A stretch of 64,000 nt of DNA, taken from NCBI RefSeq assembly GCF_023111095.1, contig NZ_JALGYW010000009.1, positions 154,103 through 218,102 of the forward strand, given 5' to 3'. The position numbers and the translations under genes are program-made. Under the pieces are notes generated by a model. It searched no databases. It worked only from the letters and a program-made list of their open reading frames with translations, and had not been told where the DNA came from. Source of the stretch: Maribellus sp. YY47 (GTDB lineage: Bacteria; Bacteroidota; Bacteroidia; Bacteroidales; Prolixibacteraceae). This document shows, piece after piece, positions 36,120 through 45,828 of the stretch (positions are counted from its first letter, which is position 1; every line of letters begins with the position of its first letter).

Positions 36120-37172
36120 ATGCAACACAGAGTAAAATGCAAATTACATGACGGGGCGTTTATTCCTGCTCACCCGCTAGCATTAAACAAAGATTTAACC
36201 ATTGATGAAGCAACACTACGTAGGCTTACTCGGTATTATATTGCTTGTGGCGTAAACGGCTTAGCTGTTGGTGTTCATACAACCCAATTTGAAATTAGAG
36301 ACCCGGAATTTAATTACCTGGAACCGGTATTAAAAATTGTTGCCGACGAAATTGATAAGCAAAATATTCAAAAACCTTTTATTAAAGTTGCTGGAGTATG
36401 CGGAGAAACAAAAATAGCAATTGAAGAAGCAAAAATAGCTCAGAAATACGGATACCACTTGGCTCTCTTGAGTATGGGAGGATTAAACCATTTATCAGAA
36501 ACCGAATTATTAGAACGAGCCCGGCAAGTAGCAGAAATAATACCCTTATTTGGATTTTATCTGCAACCTGCAGTTGGAGGAAGAGTACTTAGCTATAATT
36601 TTTGGAGGCAATTTTGCGAAATAGAAAATGTGCAAGCTATAAAAGTCGCCGCTTTCAATCGCTACCAAACACTTGATGTTGTGCGTGCTGTTTGCCATTC
36701 GTCAAGATGCAAAGACATTGCTTTATATACAGGAAATGATGACAATATTATTAATGACCTTATAACTCCTTACTCTCTCTCCCACAATGGAATACCCTGT
36801 GAAAAAAGATTTGTAGGCGGACTCTTAGGACATTATTCCGTATGGACGAGAAAATCGGTAGAATTGTTTATAAAAATAAAAAAAGGGATAAAAGAAGAAA
36901 ATTTAAATTTTGCAGAAATTCTTAAAACCGGCATTGAAGTTACCGATATGAACTCAGCTATATTTGACGTTGCCCATTCATTCAAAGGATCTATTGCAGG
37001 CATCCACGAAGTGTTAAAAAGACAAGGCCTAATGAAAGGAATATGGTGTTTAAGCCCAAAAGAAAAATTATCAGAAGGGCAAGACTGGGAAATTACACGT
37101 GTATTAGAAAAATATACTCATTTAACAGACAATGATTTTGTAAAAGATTTTTTAGAAAAAGATAGCCTGTAA
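36120..37172 (+). CDS. Dihydrodipicolinate synthase/N-acetylneuraminate lyase family protein
   Basis: A 350-aa class I aldolase or dehydratase homologue. The Schiff-base lysine is Lys175 in NVQAIKVAAFNRYQ, and the substrate-strand GVNGLAVGVHTTQFEIRD replaces the usual GTTGE motif. The chain is about 50 residues longer than DapA. Members of this family cleave or dehydrate 2-keto sugar acids (KDG, NeuAc, KDGal types). In this operon it likely cleaves an oxidised sugar acid. Lysine synthesis is unlikely because the neighbours are catabolic. Confidence 0.85.
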   Translation: MQHRVKCKLHDGAFIPAHPLALNKDLTIDEATLRRLTRYYIACGVNGLAVGVHTTQFEIRDPEFNYLEPVLKIVADEIDKQNIQKPFIKVAGVCGETKIAIEEAKIAQKYGYHLALLSMGGLNHLSETELLERARQVAEIIPLFGFYLQPAVGGRVLSYNFWRQFCEIENVQAIKVAAFNRYQTLDVVRAVCHSSRCKDIALYTGNDDNIINDLITPYSLSHNGIPCEKRFVGGLLGHYSVWTRKSVELFIKIKKGIKEENLNFAEILKTGIEVTDMNSAIFDVAHSFKGSIAGIHEVLKRQGLMKGIWCLSPKEKLSEGQDWEITRVLEKYTHLTDNDFVKDFLEKDSL

Positions 37173-37182
37173 TACAATTTTT

Positions 37183-38370
37183 ATGGTTCCATTAATAAAA
37201 AATATAAAACAATATGCATCAAAAATAGAGGATGAAGTCATTGAAAACAGAAGATATTTACACAAACATCCTGAATTATCATTTCAAGAATCTAACACAT
37301 CTGCTTTTATAAAACAAAAACTTGAAGAAATGAAGGTAGAATGGATTTCTGTAGCCAATACCGGAATTGTTGCATTTATAAAAGGAAAACTTTCTGACGA
37401 AACAGTTGTGCTCCGCGCCGATATAGATGCATTACCTATTAAAGAAGAAAACGACATTGATTATTCTTCCGAAAATAATGAAGTCATGCATGCCTGCGGC
37501 CACGATGTCCATACAGCTTCATTATTAGGCACAATAAAAATACTTAATTCCATAAAACATGAAATTAAAGGTAATATAATGTGCATATTTCAACCGGCAG
37601 AAGAAAAGCTTCCAGGGGGAGCAAAACAAATTATAGATTCGGGTATATTTAACGACAAAAAAATAAAAGCCGTAATAGCACAACATGTTATGCCTTCGAT
37701 TGAAACAGGTAAAATAGCCCTGCGAGAAGGAAAATTCATGGCATCGATGGATGAAATAACAATTTGTGTAAACGGAAAAGGCGGTCATGGAGCAGAACCT
37801 CACAATACAATTGACCCTGTTGTAATTGCTTCTAATATTGTTATTACATTACAGCAGTTAGTAAGCCGCAATAGCAACCCTAATATACCCACAGTATTAT
37901 CTTTTGGAAAATTTCATGCCAATGGCTCATTTAACGTCATCCCTAAAAAAGTAATATTACAGGGAACATTAAGAACTTTTAACGAAACATGGAGAAATAA
38001 GGCTCATGAAAAAATTAAAGCTATCGCCTCGTCAATTGCCGAAAGCATGGGAGCAAATTGTGACATCCATATTAACAAAGGGTATCCATTCTTAATAAAC
38101 GATAAAAAAATAAGTAATAATGTATGTAATCATATTAAAAAGTATGTAGGGAATAAAAATTTTTTAGAACCCGATTTATGGATGGCTTCGGAAGATTTTG
38201 CTTATTACTCACAAAAATATCCTTCTGCATTTTATCTTTTGGGAGTAGGAAACAAAAAAAAGAATATCACATCAGCGCTTCATACTTCTACTTTTAATAT
38301 TGATGAAGATGTACTGGAAATAAGCACGGGATTAATGGCATATACGGCATTAAAGCTTTTACACGATTAA
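37183..38370 (+). CDS. M20-family amidohydrolase (N-acyl amino acid/hippurate type)
   Basis: A 395-aa cytoplasmic metallohydrolase: ADIDALPIKEEND, the metal motif MHACGHDVHTASLLG, the catalytic-Glu segment QPAEEKLPGGAKQII, GGHGAEPHNTIDPV in the lid domain and MASEDFAYY with a C-terminal metal Asp. Such enzymes remove acyl groups from N-acyl amino acids or similar compounds. As the last gene of the operon it could deacylate the lyase product. Its stop lies within the end of the ISAon1-type relic on the other strand. Confidence 0.9.
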   Translation: MVPLIKNIKQYASKIEDEVIENRRYLHKHPELSFQESNTSAFIKQKLEEMKVEWISVANTGIVAFIKGKLSDETVVLRADIDALPIKEENDIDYSSENNEVMHACGHDVHTASLLGTIKILNSIKHEIKGNIMCIFQPAEEKLPGGAKQIIDSGIFNDKKIKAVIAQHVMPSIETGKIALREGKFMASMDEITICVNGKGGHGAEPHNTIDPVVIASNIVITLQQLVSRNSNPNIPTVLSFGKFHANGSFNVIPKKVILQGTLRTFNETWRNKAHEKIKAIASSIAESMGANCDIHINKGYPFLINDKKISNNVCNHIKKYVGNKNFLEPDLWMASEDFAYYSQKYPSAFYLLGVGNKKKNITSALHTSTFNIDEDVLEISTGLMAYTALKLLHD

Positions 38371-38790
38371 GGAAAACACCATAATAGTATAATTAGGGTT
38401 TGCGGACATATCTTTTCCCTCTGCTTTTGAGTTTTCAATGGTATTGGTTTCCTCGTTAATTGCATTCCACTTGTGTACAATCCTTATTTCCTGCAAGGCA
38501 TCATAAAAGCGTTTTTGCACTAAGAAGCGGTCCATGAACCGGTTGGCCTTTTGGAAACGGCTACGTATCATCTTTCCCATAAAATTGGCCATGTCAAGGG
38601 TTATTTCTTCGACACCGTCCCTTACCTTTTCCGGGATCTTGTACAGAACTTTTATGACTTTTCCTGCCCCGCCCCCTTCGATCGTTGCAACCAAGGCGCT
38701 TTTCTTTCCTTTTGCAGCTTTAATTGTGACTGATCATAACAGCACGGCTTTTGAGACCGATTTCACGACAACCCTTGCATTTGGGAGACT
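38359..38790 (-). pseudogene. ISAon1-type (ISL3-like) transposase remnant
   Basis: The minus strand reads VTIKAAKGKKSALVATIEGG, ITLDMANFMGKMIRSRFQKA, NRFMDRFLVQKRFYDALQEI and RIVHKWNAINEE, the middle of an ISAon1-family DDE transposase. A stop codon interrupts it near 38730, and both the N-terminal and C-terminal parts are missing. It separates the 32.8-38.4 kb operon from the polysaccharide locus. Confidence 0.75.
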
Positions 38791-38977
38791 CTAACCATAT
38801 AATTCATCAACTATTTTCTACTCATTGTCAACAACTTAAAAGCGATTTAATAGAAGATCACCAAACCCTATGTATCTCTGCGGTTTTTGAGGATTCTTAT
38901 GCGGAATATTAGCTAATATATCAACTCATAAAAGGTTACTTTGAATAAGTCACAATTTTCAAAATATATTATCCATT

Positions 38978-40588
38978 ATGCGTTTAATCAACAAAACTAA
39001 CTTGCTGGTAACATTATTTATTTTAACACTGCTCTCGTGTAAGAATAATTTTAATATAAATTATACTGATATAAATAAAAAAACAGCGCAGGAATCTCTT
39101 AATCCTATAAGACCTGGGATACCGGATAAAGTTCCTTTTTGGAACAAATATTCGCAACAATTTATATACGCCCCATCTTTTGATGTTTCTCCTATAAAAT
39201 ATGCAGTTGAGTACAAATATACTGCAATGGCCTGTGATAGTACCGAATATACCTTTAATTCAGACAAACCGTATGAAAAATTATCTTCTATTTGGGATAA
39301 AATACCGGTTGGCTTTGTAAAACTAAATATTTGCGGAATAAATAAACTAGGAACACAAATAGGAGACCCCTATACCTTTAGTTTTTATAAAGCAGCATCA
39401 TTTAAGGGGCCATACCATGAAAAAGTATCTGATTATAAAATTAGTGCTGAAAGAGCATTAGAGTACGAATTTAAACAAGATTACATTCAAAATTGGGCAA
39501 TAAATGGCACGCCCGACACAGCCTCTTATAACCTTTACTGTTATCCTTCTAAAATAATAGGAGCCGTTGTAGAAACCATGCTTGAATATTCAAAAATATC
39601 AGAACCTAATAAAGAAAAAGCTCTAAAAATTGCTATTAACGCGGCCGATTATTTGATTAATATTAGTGAAAAAAAGGGAACGCCTTTAGAATTTTTTCCG
39701 CCTACTTATGCTGGAAAACAACGTACAGCAAAAGCATTTCGGAACCAATTTATGACTATCTATCCGGCACATACGGCTTGTACATATTTAGATTTATATG
39801 ATACTACGAATAGAATAGACTATAAAGAAGCCGCTCTAAATATAGCCGGAACTTATAAAAAACTACAACAAGCATCTGGTACATGGAAACTAAAATTATG
39901 GTCGGACGGTTCTCCTGTAGTAAACAACGATTGTATTCCAATAGAAATAATAAAATTTTTAGATCGGTTAGAATCTCAATACAAAATAAAAGAATATACC
40001 GATGTAAGAAATAAAGCTTACAATTGGATTTTAAACAATGCTTTGAAAACATATAACTGGTCAGGACAGTTTGAAGATGTTGCCCCTATTGAACCATACA
40101 AAAACCTATCTAAAGACGAAGCAAGTGCTTTTGCAAAATATCTATTTGAGAAAAAGAATCAAGATAAAGAATTTATCAAACTGGCAGATGATCTTTTACG
40201 ATTTTGCGAAGACCAGTTTATTATATGGGAAAAACCAATGCCCCGAGAACAATACAATGTAGCAGAATGGATAACACCATGTGTACTAGAACAGTACGCA
40301 TGCTACGAGCCTATTATTGCAAGTACTGCTAATATGATTGACGCTTACTCTGCAGGCTACAAAGCAACAAAAAACGACATCTACAGAGCAAAAGCTATTG
40401 AACTTGCAAATACAGTAACAGTTTCTCAACATGCTGATACAGGTAGATACCCTACATATTGGCAATTAAATGAGAGGCAAAATAAAGAAAGTGGGTACAT
40501 CGACTGGCTAAATTGCACCGGTTATTGTGCAAAAATAATGTTAGAAATTTCGGCCTTTGATGAGATGAATATTAGCAAGAATTTTTAA
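38978..40588 (+). CDS. Lipoprotein with an (alpha/alpha)-barrel-like glycan-enzyme domain, unassigned
   Basis: A 536-aa lipoprotein with lipobox LLSC (Cys at residue 22). Residues 60-150 look like a beta-rich segment. From about 190 on, regularly spaced helices with aromatic tips suggest an alpha/alpha toroid (AVVETMLEYSKISEPNKEK; AFRNQFMTIYPAHTACTYLD; GTWKLKLWSDGSPVVNNDCI; YIDWLNCTGYCAKIMLEI). Such folds occur in unsaturated glucuronyl hydrolases, C5-epimerases and polysaccharide lyases. I cannot assign a family. It opens the polysaccharide locus, 11 bp before the oxidoreductase gene. Confidence 0.65.
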   Translation: MRLINKTNLLVTLFILTLLSCKNNFNINYTDINKKTAQESLNPIRPGIPDKVPFWNKYSQQFIYAPSFDVSPIKYAVEYKYTAMACDSTEYTFNSDKPYEKLSSIWDKIPVGFVKLNICGINKLGTQIGDPYTFSFYKAASFKGPYHEKVSDYKISAERALEYEFKQDYIQNWAINGTPDTASYNLYCYPSKIIGAVVETMLEYSKISEPNKEKALKIAINAADYLINISEKKGTPLEFFPPTYAGKQRTAKAFRNQFMTIYPAHTACTYLDLYDTTNRIDYKEAALNIAGTYKKLQQASGTWKLKLWSDGSPVVNNDCIPIEIIKFLDRLESQYKIKEYTDVRNKAYNWILNNALKTYNWSGQFEDVAPIEPYKNLSKDEASAFAKYLFEKKNQDKEFIKLADDLLRFCEDQFIIWEKPMPREQYNVAEWITPCVLEQYACYEPIIASTANMIDAYSAGYKATKNDIYRAKAIELANTVTVSQHADTGRYPTYWQLNERQNKESGYIDWLNCTGYCAKIMLEISAFDEMNISKNF

Positions 40589-40599
40589 AAACAAGAAAA

Positions 40600-42144
40600 A
40601 TGAAAAGGAGAAATTTTATAATGGGTATTTCTTCTATGCCCATTTTAGGTGCATTTTCAATTGGAGCTACAAAAAATATTTATAAAGTATTAAACGATAA
40701 AAAAGTTGACTCAAAAGAACAACTAAGTATCAATCAATTTGATGTAATAAGCGAAAGACTACCAAAACCTACAGGAAACGAGCAAAACAGGATAAGAATA
40801 GGTCTTATAGGGCATGGTTGGAGAGGAGAAGGTCTGTTAAATTCGCTTGGCTTCTTTCATCCCGATTACGTTAACAAGATGAAAACGGAGAAACTTTACG
40901 AGAGATGGCTTCCCTATCAAAGAAGGCATGAAAATCTATTTGTAGATATAACCGGTATATGCGATACTTTTGATATTCATTCTGCACGAGGGTTAGACGC
41001 TGCCAAAAACAATGTTAGAGAAGATAGAAATACTCCTGAAATTCTATCCAAAATAAAACAATACAGAACATACAAAGATATGCTCAATAGCGATAATATT
41101 GATGCAGTTATAATAGCTACCCCCGACCATAGTCATGGACAAATTGCAATAGATGCAGCAAAGGCAGGCAAACATATTTACCTGGAAAAACCAATGTGCC
41201 ATACTATTGAAACGGCAATTGAACTTAAGAAAACAATTGGCGATTCGGGCGTAGTCTTTCAGATCGGACATGAAAACAGGCAACAAATGAGTTACAAGCT
41301 TGGAAATGAACTATATCAGAAAGGGGTTTTAGGCGATGTGTCGATGATACAAACTTTTACTAATAGAAATACACCTTTTGGCGCGTGGATACGAGAAAGG
41401 CAATTTGACAATTTAGGAAATGAAAGTACAATAAACTGGAAAGAATTTTTAGGCAATGCCCCATGGCATAATTTTGACCATAAGCGCTATTTCAACTGGC
41501 AACGATATAACGATTATGGTACAGGTATGATTGGAAACGACTTTTCGCATACATACGATTGCGTTAACCAGGTTCTAGGAGTAGGAATACCAGAATCTGT
41601 AGTAGCAATGGGAGGACATTTTTATTATAATGTTGGCAAAGACGACTTGGCCGATGTATTTAATGCAGTTTTCTACTTTCCCGATAAATCTTTAACAATG
41701 AGTTACGACGGAACTCTGAAAAGTGGAATATATAGGCAAACGAGAATATTAGGTTCGGAAGCTACTATGGAAATAGACAGGGCAATAATGCTATATAAGG
41801 ACACCTACTCTAAACGATATAAAGATATTGCCGAAGACTCGGATAATCCGTTTTATTATTATGCCCCAAATGCCCGTGTAGATGTTGATGCTGTTACATC
41901 GGCCACATCAAAAAACTACTTTAAAAGTGGTTATGGACCTACATATATCGACGGAAAAATAATAGATGCAACATTTCTTCATCTAAAAGAATGGGTAGAT
42001 GCAATAAGAGGACAAGGAAAAGTTAGTTGTGGTATAGACGCAGGTTTTGAAGAAGCAGTTACTCTTTGTATGGCAAATTTATCATATCTGCATAAGAAAA
42101 CTATTTCTTGGGACAAAGTAAACGAACAATATTCTATAGGCTAA
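40600..42144 (+). CDS. Gfo/Idh/MocA-family oxidoreductase with an export signal
   Basis: A 514-aa oxidoreductase whose N-terminus MKRRNFIMGISSMPILGAF resembles a Tat-type signal (RR followed by a short hydrophobic run). The Rossmann half begins RIRIGLIGHGWRGEGLL and continues VIIATPDHSHGQIAIDAAKA with the signature HIYLEKPMCHTIETA. Tat export would let it fold with NAD(P) in the cytoplasm before secretion. Secreted Gfo/Idh enzymes in polysaccharide loci can oxidise glycosides at C3. The DoxX gene starts 6 bp downstream. Confidence 0.85.
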   Translation: MKRRNFIMGISSMPILGAFSIGATKNIYKVLNDKKVDSKEQLSINQFDVISERLPKPTGNEQNRIRIGLIGHGWRGEGLLNSLGFFHPDYVNKMKTEKLYERWLPYQRRHENLFVDITGICDTFDIHSARGLDAAKNNVREDRNTPEILSKIKQYRTYKDMLNSDNIDAVIIATPDHSHGQIAIDAAKAGKHIYLEKPMCHTIETAIELKKTIGDSGVVFQIGHENRQQMSYKLGNELYQKGVLGDVSMIQTFTNRNTPFGAWIRERQFDNLGNESTINWKEFLGNAPWHNFDHKRYFNWQRYNDYGTGMIGNDFSHTYDCVNQVLGVGIPESVVAMGGHFYYNVGKDDLADVFNAVFYFPDKSLTMSYDGTLKSGIYRQTRILGSEATMEIDRAIMLYKDTYSKRYKDIAEDSDNPFYYYAPNARVDVDAVTSATSKNYFKSGYGPTYIDGKIIDATFLHLKEWVDAIRGQGKVSCGIDAGFEEAVTLCMANLSYLHKKTISWDKVNEQYSIG

Positions 42145-42149
42145 GTATT

Positions 42150-42674
42150 ATGAACAATCAGTATTCAAATAAACAAATTATAGCACTAACATTGTTACGT
42201 GTTGCTATCGGATGGCACTTCCTTTATGAGGGCCTTTTTAAATACCTTTCCTCCGGTTGGTCTTCCGCCTCATTTTTATTACATAGCACAGGTCCTTTGG
42301 CTCCTTTATTTAAAAGTTGGGCACAATCCCAAACAATGATAGAAAACATAGATGCGCTAAATATTTGGGGTTTAATATTAATAGGATTAGCGCTTTTTCT
42401 CGGTTTTTTTGAAAAGCCAGCCAAATTTTTTGGCATTGTTTTGCTGTCTTTCTATTATTTGGCATATCCTCCTTTTTCTAACCTTGCTGCAAATTTTCAT
42501 ACAGGTGGAAATTATTGGATTATAGATAGAAACATAATTGAGATAGCCTCTCTAGTTGTGCTAATGATGTTTAGCTCAGGTACTTATACCGGACTGGATC
42601 GATTTGTCGTAGATAGCAAAATAAAAAAAGACAGTATTATTTATAAACTATTCTTCCATCGTAAAAAGATATAA
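42150..42674 (+). CDS. DoxX-family membrane protein
   Basis: A 174-aa inner-membrane protein with four hydrophobic segments. Seen: LRVAIGWHFLYEGLFKYL (TM1), WGLILIGLALFLGFFEKPAKFFG, VLLSFYYLAYPPF and IIEIASLVVLMMF. Start at the ATG at 42150; a longer frame would overlap the preceding gene. DoxX proteins relate to DoxD of thiosulfate:quinone oxidoreductase, so an electron-transfer role beside an exported oxidoreductase is plausible but unproven. Confidence 0.82.
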   Translation: MNNQYSNKQIIALTLLRVAIGWHFLYEGLFKYLSSGWSSASFLLHSTGPLAPLFKSWAQSQTMIENIDALNIWGLILIGLALFLGFFEKPAKFFGIVLLSFYYLAYPPFSNLAANFHTGGNYWIIDRNIIEIASLVVLMMFSSGTYTGLDRFVVDSKIKKDSIIYKLFFHRKKI

Positions 42675-42720
42675 TTAAACTATTATCATATTTAACATAA
42701 CTAAAAATGAAAAAGTGCTT

Positions 42721-45700
42721 ATGAAAAAGGATTCAAATCAAATTATGTTACTATTAGCAATATTAATTATTATGATATTGCCCGGTAATTCAAAGGGGAC
42801 AACCTTACCTATTCCTGACAAAGAAAAGAAGATAACAGATGTTACCTCATATCAGGCTAAGCGCCCCTTAAAAGGAAGAGTGGTTGACGAAAAAGGAATT
42901 CCTTTGGTTGGTGTAACAATTAGGATTAAAGACCAAGCCAATGGTACCGTAACTGATGTAGATGGTTATTACCTTTTAGATATAACAAATGATGAAAATG
43001 TAATTCTTATTTTTTCATATCTTGGTTATACCTCTCAAGAAATAAAAGTAGGAACCAGTAATGAGTTAAATGTTGAACTTAAATCAGAAATCGCTCTATT
43101 GGATGAATTTGTGGTTGTAGGATACGGTACAATGAAAAAACAAAATCTTACAGGATCTGTATCCTCCGTAACATTTGACGAAGCATTAACGAGCCGCCCA
43201 GCCATGAATTTATCTTCTGCTTTAACCGGGTTAAGTGCAGGGCTTAGTATCTCACAAACGTCAGGAACTCCAGGTGCAGAAAGCGTAAACATCTTAGTAA
43301 GGGGGCAAGGTACAATGAACGATGCTTCTCCATTAGTTATTATAGACGGTATCCCGGGTGCGCTGAATGATATAAATCCAAACGATGTAGAGAACATTTC
43401 TGTACTCAAAGACGCCTCATCATCAGCCATTTATGGTTCAAGAGCCGCTAACGGGGTTATTCTGGTTACAACCAAAAAAGGAAAAGAAGGAAAAGTTACT
43501 TTTAACTATAATGGATATGTTGGTTGGCAAAATGCTTCAAAAGATGTTGACTTTATAAGCGATATGGCAACGCATATGGAATTGGTAAACGAATCAGAGG
43601 GAAGAGAAAAATACTCAACCGACCTAATTGAACAATGGAGACGGGAGTCGGCTCTTGGCAATCCTTTATATCCAAATACCAATTGGCACGATGAAATGTT
43701 AAATACCTCTGTTTTAAACGAACACAACATAACTGCCAAAGGAGGAAATATAGATAACCAGTTTTTCTTATCTCTAGGATATTTAGATAATAAAGGTATT
43801 ATCGATAATTCCAGTTACAAAAAATATTCATTTCGATTAAATGTAGATTCAAAAATAACTAAATGGTTAGACTTGGGAGGTAATGTTTATGGCTTATGGT
43901 CAGATAGAGACCCTATTGACGTTACCAGTTTCTTTAATAATATTAGGAATACAACACCCGGTGTTATTCCTTTCTATGAAGACGGCCGTTATGGAGGTGA
44001 AATGTTCGAAGGGCTACCTCCAGGAGCCAACCCTCGTGCCTATATTGACAATATAAGGGGAAATTATGAAACCCAAAAATTAGGCTTGAAGTTTTATGGA
44101 AAAATAAAATTGTTCAAATTCTTAGAGTGGGAAAATAGTTTCGGTTTTAACTATCGCAATTATCGTAATTGGACATACACTAACCCATACTCGCTGTGGA
44201 ATTTCCAAACCGATTATCAATATCCTCAAACTCCAAGTGTAAACAACCTTTATAATGGAAGCAGAAGAGACTATTCAACAATTATGAATTCTCTTTTACA
44301 CTTTAATTATTCATTTAATAATACTCATAACTTTTCAGCTTTGCTCGGATTTGACCAACAATACAATAGAATGGACAAATTTGACGCAAAGAAAAATGAT
44401 ATATTAGGAGATGACGCCATTTATATAATGGATGCAGGCGTTAACCTTGAATCTATAACAGGTTCGGGAACCGATGATGCTCTTCAATCATATTTTGGCC
44501 GAATAAACTATGACTATAAAGGGAAATACCTTTTTGAGGCTAATGCGAGGTACGATGGCTCTTCAAGATTTGCAAAAGATAACAGGTGGGGCTTTTTCCC
44601 ATCATTCTCTCTTGGTTGGAGGTTAACAGAAGAGCAATTTGCACAATCCTTGAAATCTGTATTTGATGATATCAAAATAAGAGGCTCGTGGGGAAAATTA
44701 GGAAATAATAGAATTGGAGACTATACTTACCAAGTTGTATATGGTTCATATACCTACCCATTCGCAGGTCAACTTCAACAAGGAGTAGCTCCTATCGAAA
44801 TTGCTAACAGTAGGATAAAATGGGAAACAACCACAATTACTAATATTGGGGTAGATTTTGTTCTTCTAAAAAACAGATTATCTGTAAGTGCTGAATATTA
44901 CGATAAAACAACCAGCGATATTTTAACTAAAATACCAATTCCATTGGTAATGGGTAATTTCTCGCCACCTTGGCAAAATATAGCAGAAATGAAAAATAAG
45001 GGTGTTGATATTCAGCTATCTTATCATGGAGAAATTAAAAAAGATTTTTCATACAACATTAGTGGAAACTTATCAACTATAAGTAATAAAGTAACTAAAT
45101 TTAATGGAGACCGATCAATCAGTGGCCCAACTATTACCGTTGAAGATGAGGCATTTAGAAGTTTCTATGTATTAGAATATGACCATATTATACAAGATCA
45201 ATCGGAAATAGATAATTTACTTGCAGAAGGTTACACATTTAGTTCTTATGTTGGAGGCACACCCAGCCCTGGTGATATATTGTATAAAAATAATAATGAC
45301 GACAAAGTATTTGATGATAATGACCGTGTAATAAAAGGCTCATCTCTTCCTAAACTTTCATATGGAATAAATATAGGAGCTGCATATAAAGGATTCGATT
45401 TTAATATAGTAGGACAAGGCGTAAGCAACGTTAAAGGCTATTGGGGAAATGACGGGTTTAATACTTTCAACATAAATGAAGGATTTTTACTGAGATCAGA
45501 AGTATTAGACAGGTGGACTCCTGAAAATAAATCGACAAAATATCCACGATTGCATACTTCAGGAGCATCTATTAATACAGCATATAGCGATTATTGGTTA
45601 TACGATACATCCTATTTCAGAATTAAATCTATCCAGTTAGGATATACTTTCCCTCAAAGAATAAATTCTATATTTCAGATTGAGAGGTTGAGATTATATA

Positions 45701-45816
45701 CAAACTTGGAAAACTATTTCACTTTTACATCCTTTGACGGGTATAACCCGGAAAATCCAAGCATGGCCTATCCTTTAATGAAACAATGGGTAATAGGCTT
45801 AAATTTAACATTTTAA
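42721..45816 (+). CDS. susC: SusC-like TonB-dependent outer membrane transporter
   Basis: Imports oligosaccharides with its SusD partner. The 1031-aa chain has a signal segment, a carboxypeptidase-like domain (LKGRVVDEKGIPLVGVTIRIK ... GYTSQEIKVG, residues 50-115), the TonB-box/plug junction LLDEFVVVGYGTMKKQNLTG, the plug (LVIIDGIPGALNDINPNDVE, SSAIYGSRAANGVILVTTKK) and the barrel ending in WVIGLNLTF. No STN domain precedes it, so it is not a sigma/anti-sigma signalling receptor. I use the ATG at 42721. A GTG two codons earlier extends the frame only slightly. The upstream ATG at 42708 is in another frame. Confidence 0.95.
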   Translation: MKKDSNQIMLLLAILIIMILPGNSKGTTLPIPDKEKKITDVTSYQAKRPLKGRVVDEKGIPLVGVTIRIKDQANGTVTDVDGYYLLDITNDENVILIFSYLGYTSQEIKVGTSNELNVELKSEIALLDEFVVVGYGTMKKQNLTGSVSSVTFDEALTSRPAMNLSSALTGLSAGLSISQTSGTPGAESVNILVRGQGTMNDASPLVIIDGIPGALNDINPNDVENISVLKDASSSAIYGSRAANGVILVTTKKGKEGKVTFNYNGYVGWQNASKDVDFISDMATHMELVNESEGREKYSTDLIEQWRRESALGNPLYPNTNWHDEMLNTSVLNEHNITAKGGNIDNQFFLSLGYLDNKGIIDNSSYKKYSFRLNVDSKITKWLDLGGNVYGLWSDRDPIDVTSFFNNIRNTTPGVIPFYEDGRYGGEMFEGLPPGANPRAYIDNIRGNYETQKLGLKFYGKIKLFKFLEWENSFGFNYRNYRNWTYTNPYSLWNFQTDYQYPQTPSVNNLYNGSRRDYSTIMNSLLHFNYSFNNTHNFSALLGFDQQYNRMDKFDAKKNDILGDDAIYIMDAGVNLESITGSGTDDALQSYFGRINYDYKGKYLFEANARYDGSSRFAKDNRWGFFPSFSLGWRLTEEQFAQSLKSVFDDIKIRGSWGKLGNNRIGDYTYQVVYGSYTYPFAGQLQQGVAPIEIANSRIKWETTTITNIGVDFVLLKNRLSVSAEYYDKTTSDILTKIPIPLVMGNFSPPWQNIAEMKNKGVDIQLSYHGEIKKDFSYNISGNLSTISNKVTKFNGDRSISGPTITVEDEAFRSFYVLEYDHIIQDQSEIDNLLAEGYTFSSYVGGTPSPGDILYKNNNDDKVFDDNDRVIKGSSLPKLSYGINIGAAYKGFDFNIVGQGVSNVKGYWGNDGFNTFNINEGFLLRSEVLDRWTPENKSTKYPRLHTSGASINTAYSDYWLYDTSYFRIKSIQLGYTFPQRINSIFQIERLRLYTNLENYFTFTSFDGYNPENPSMAYPLMKQWVIGLNLTF

Positions 45817-45828
45817 AAGAAGATTATT

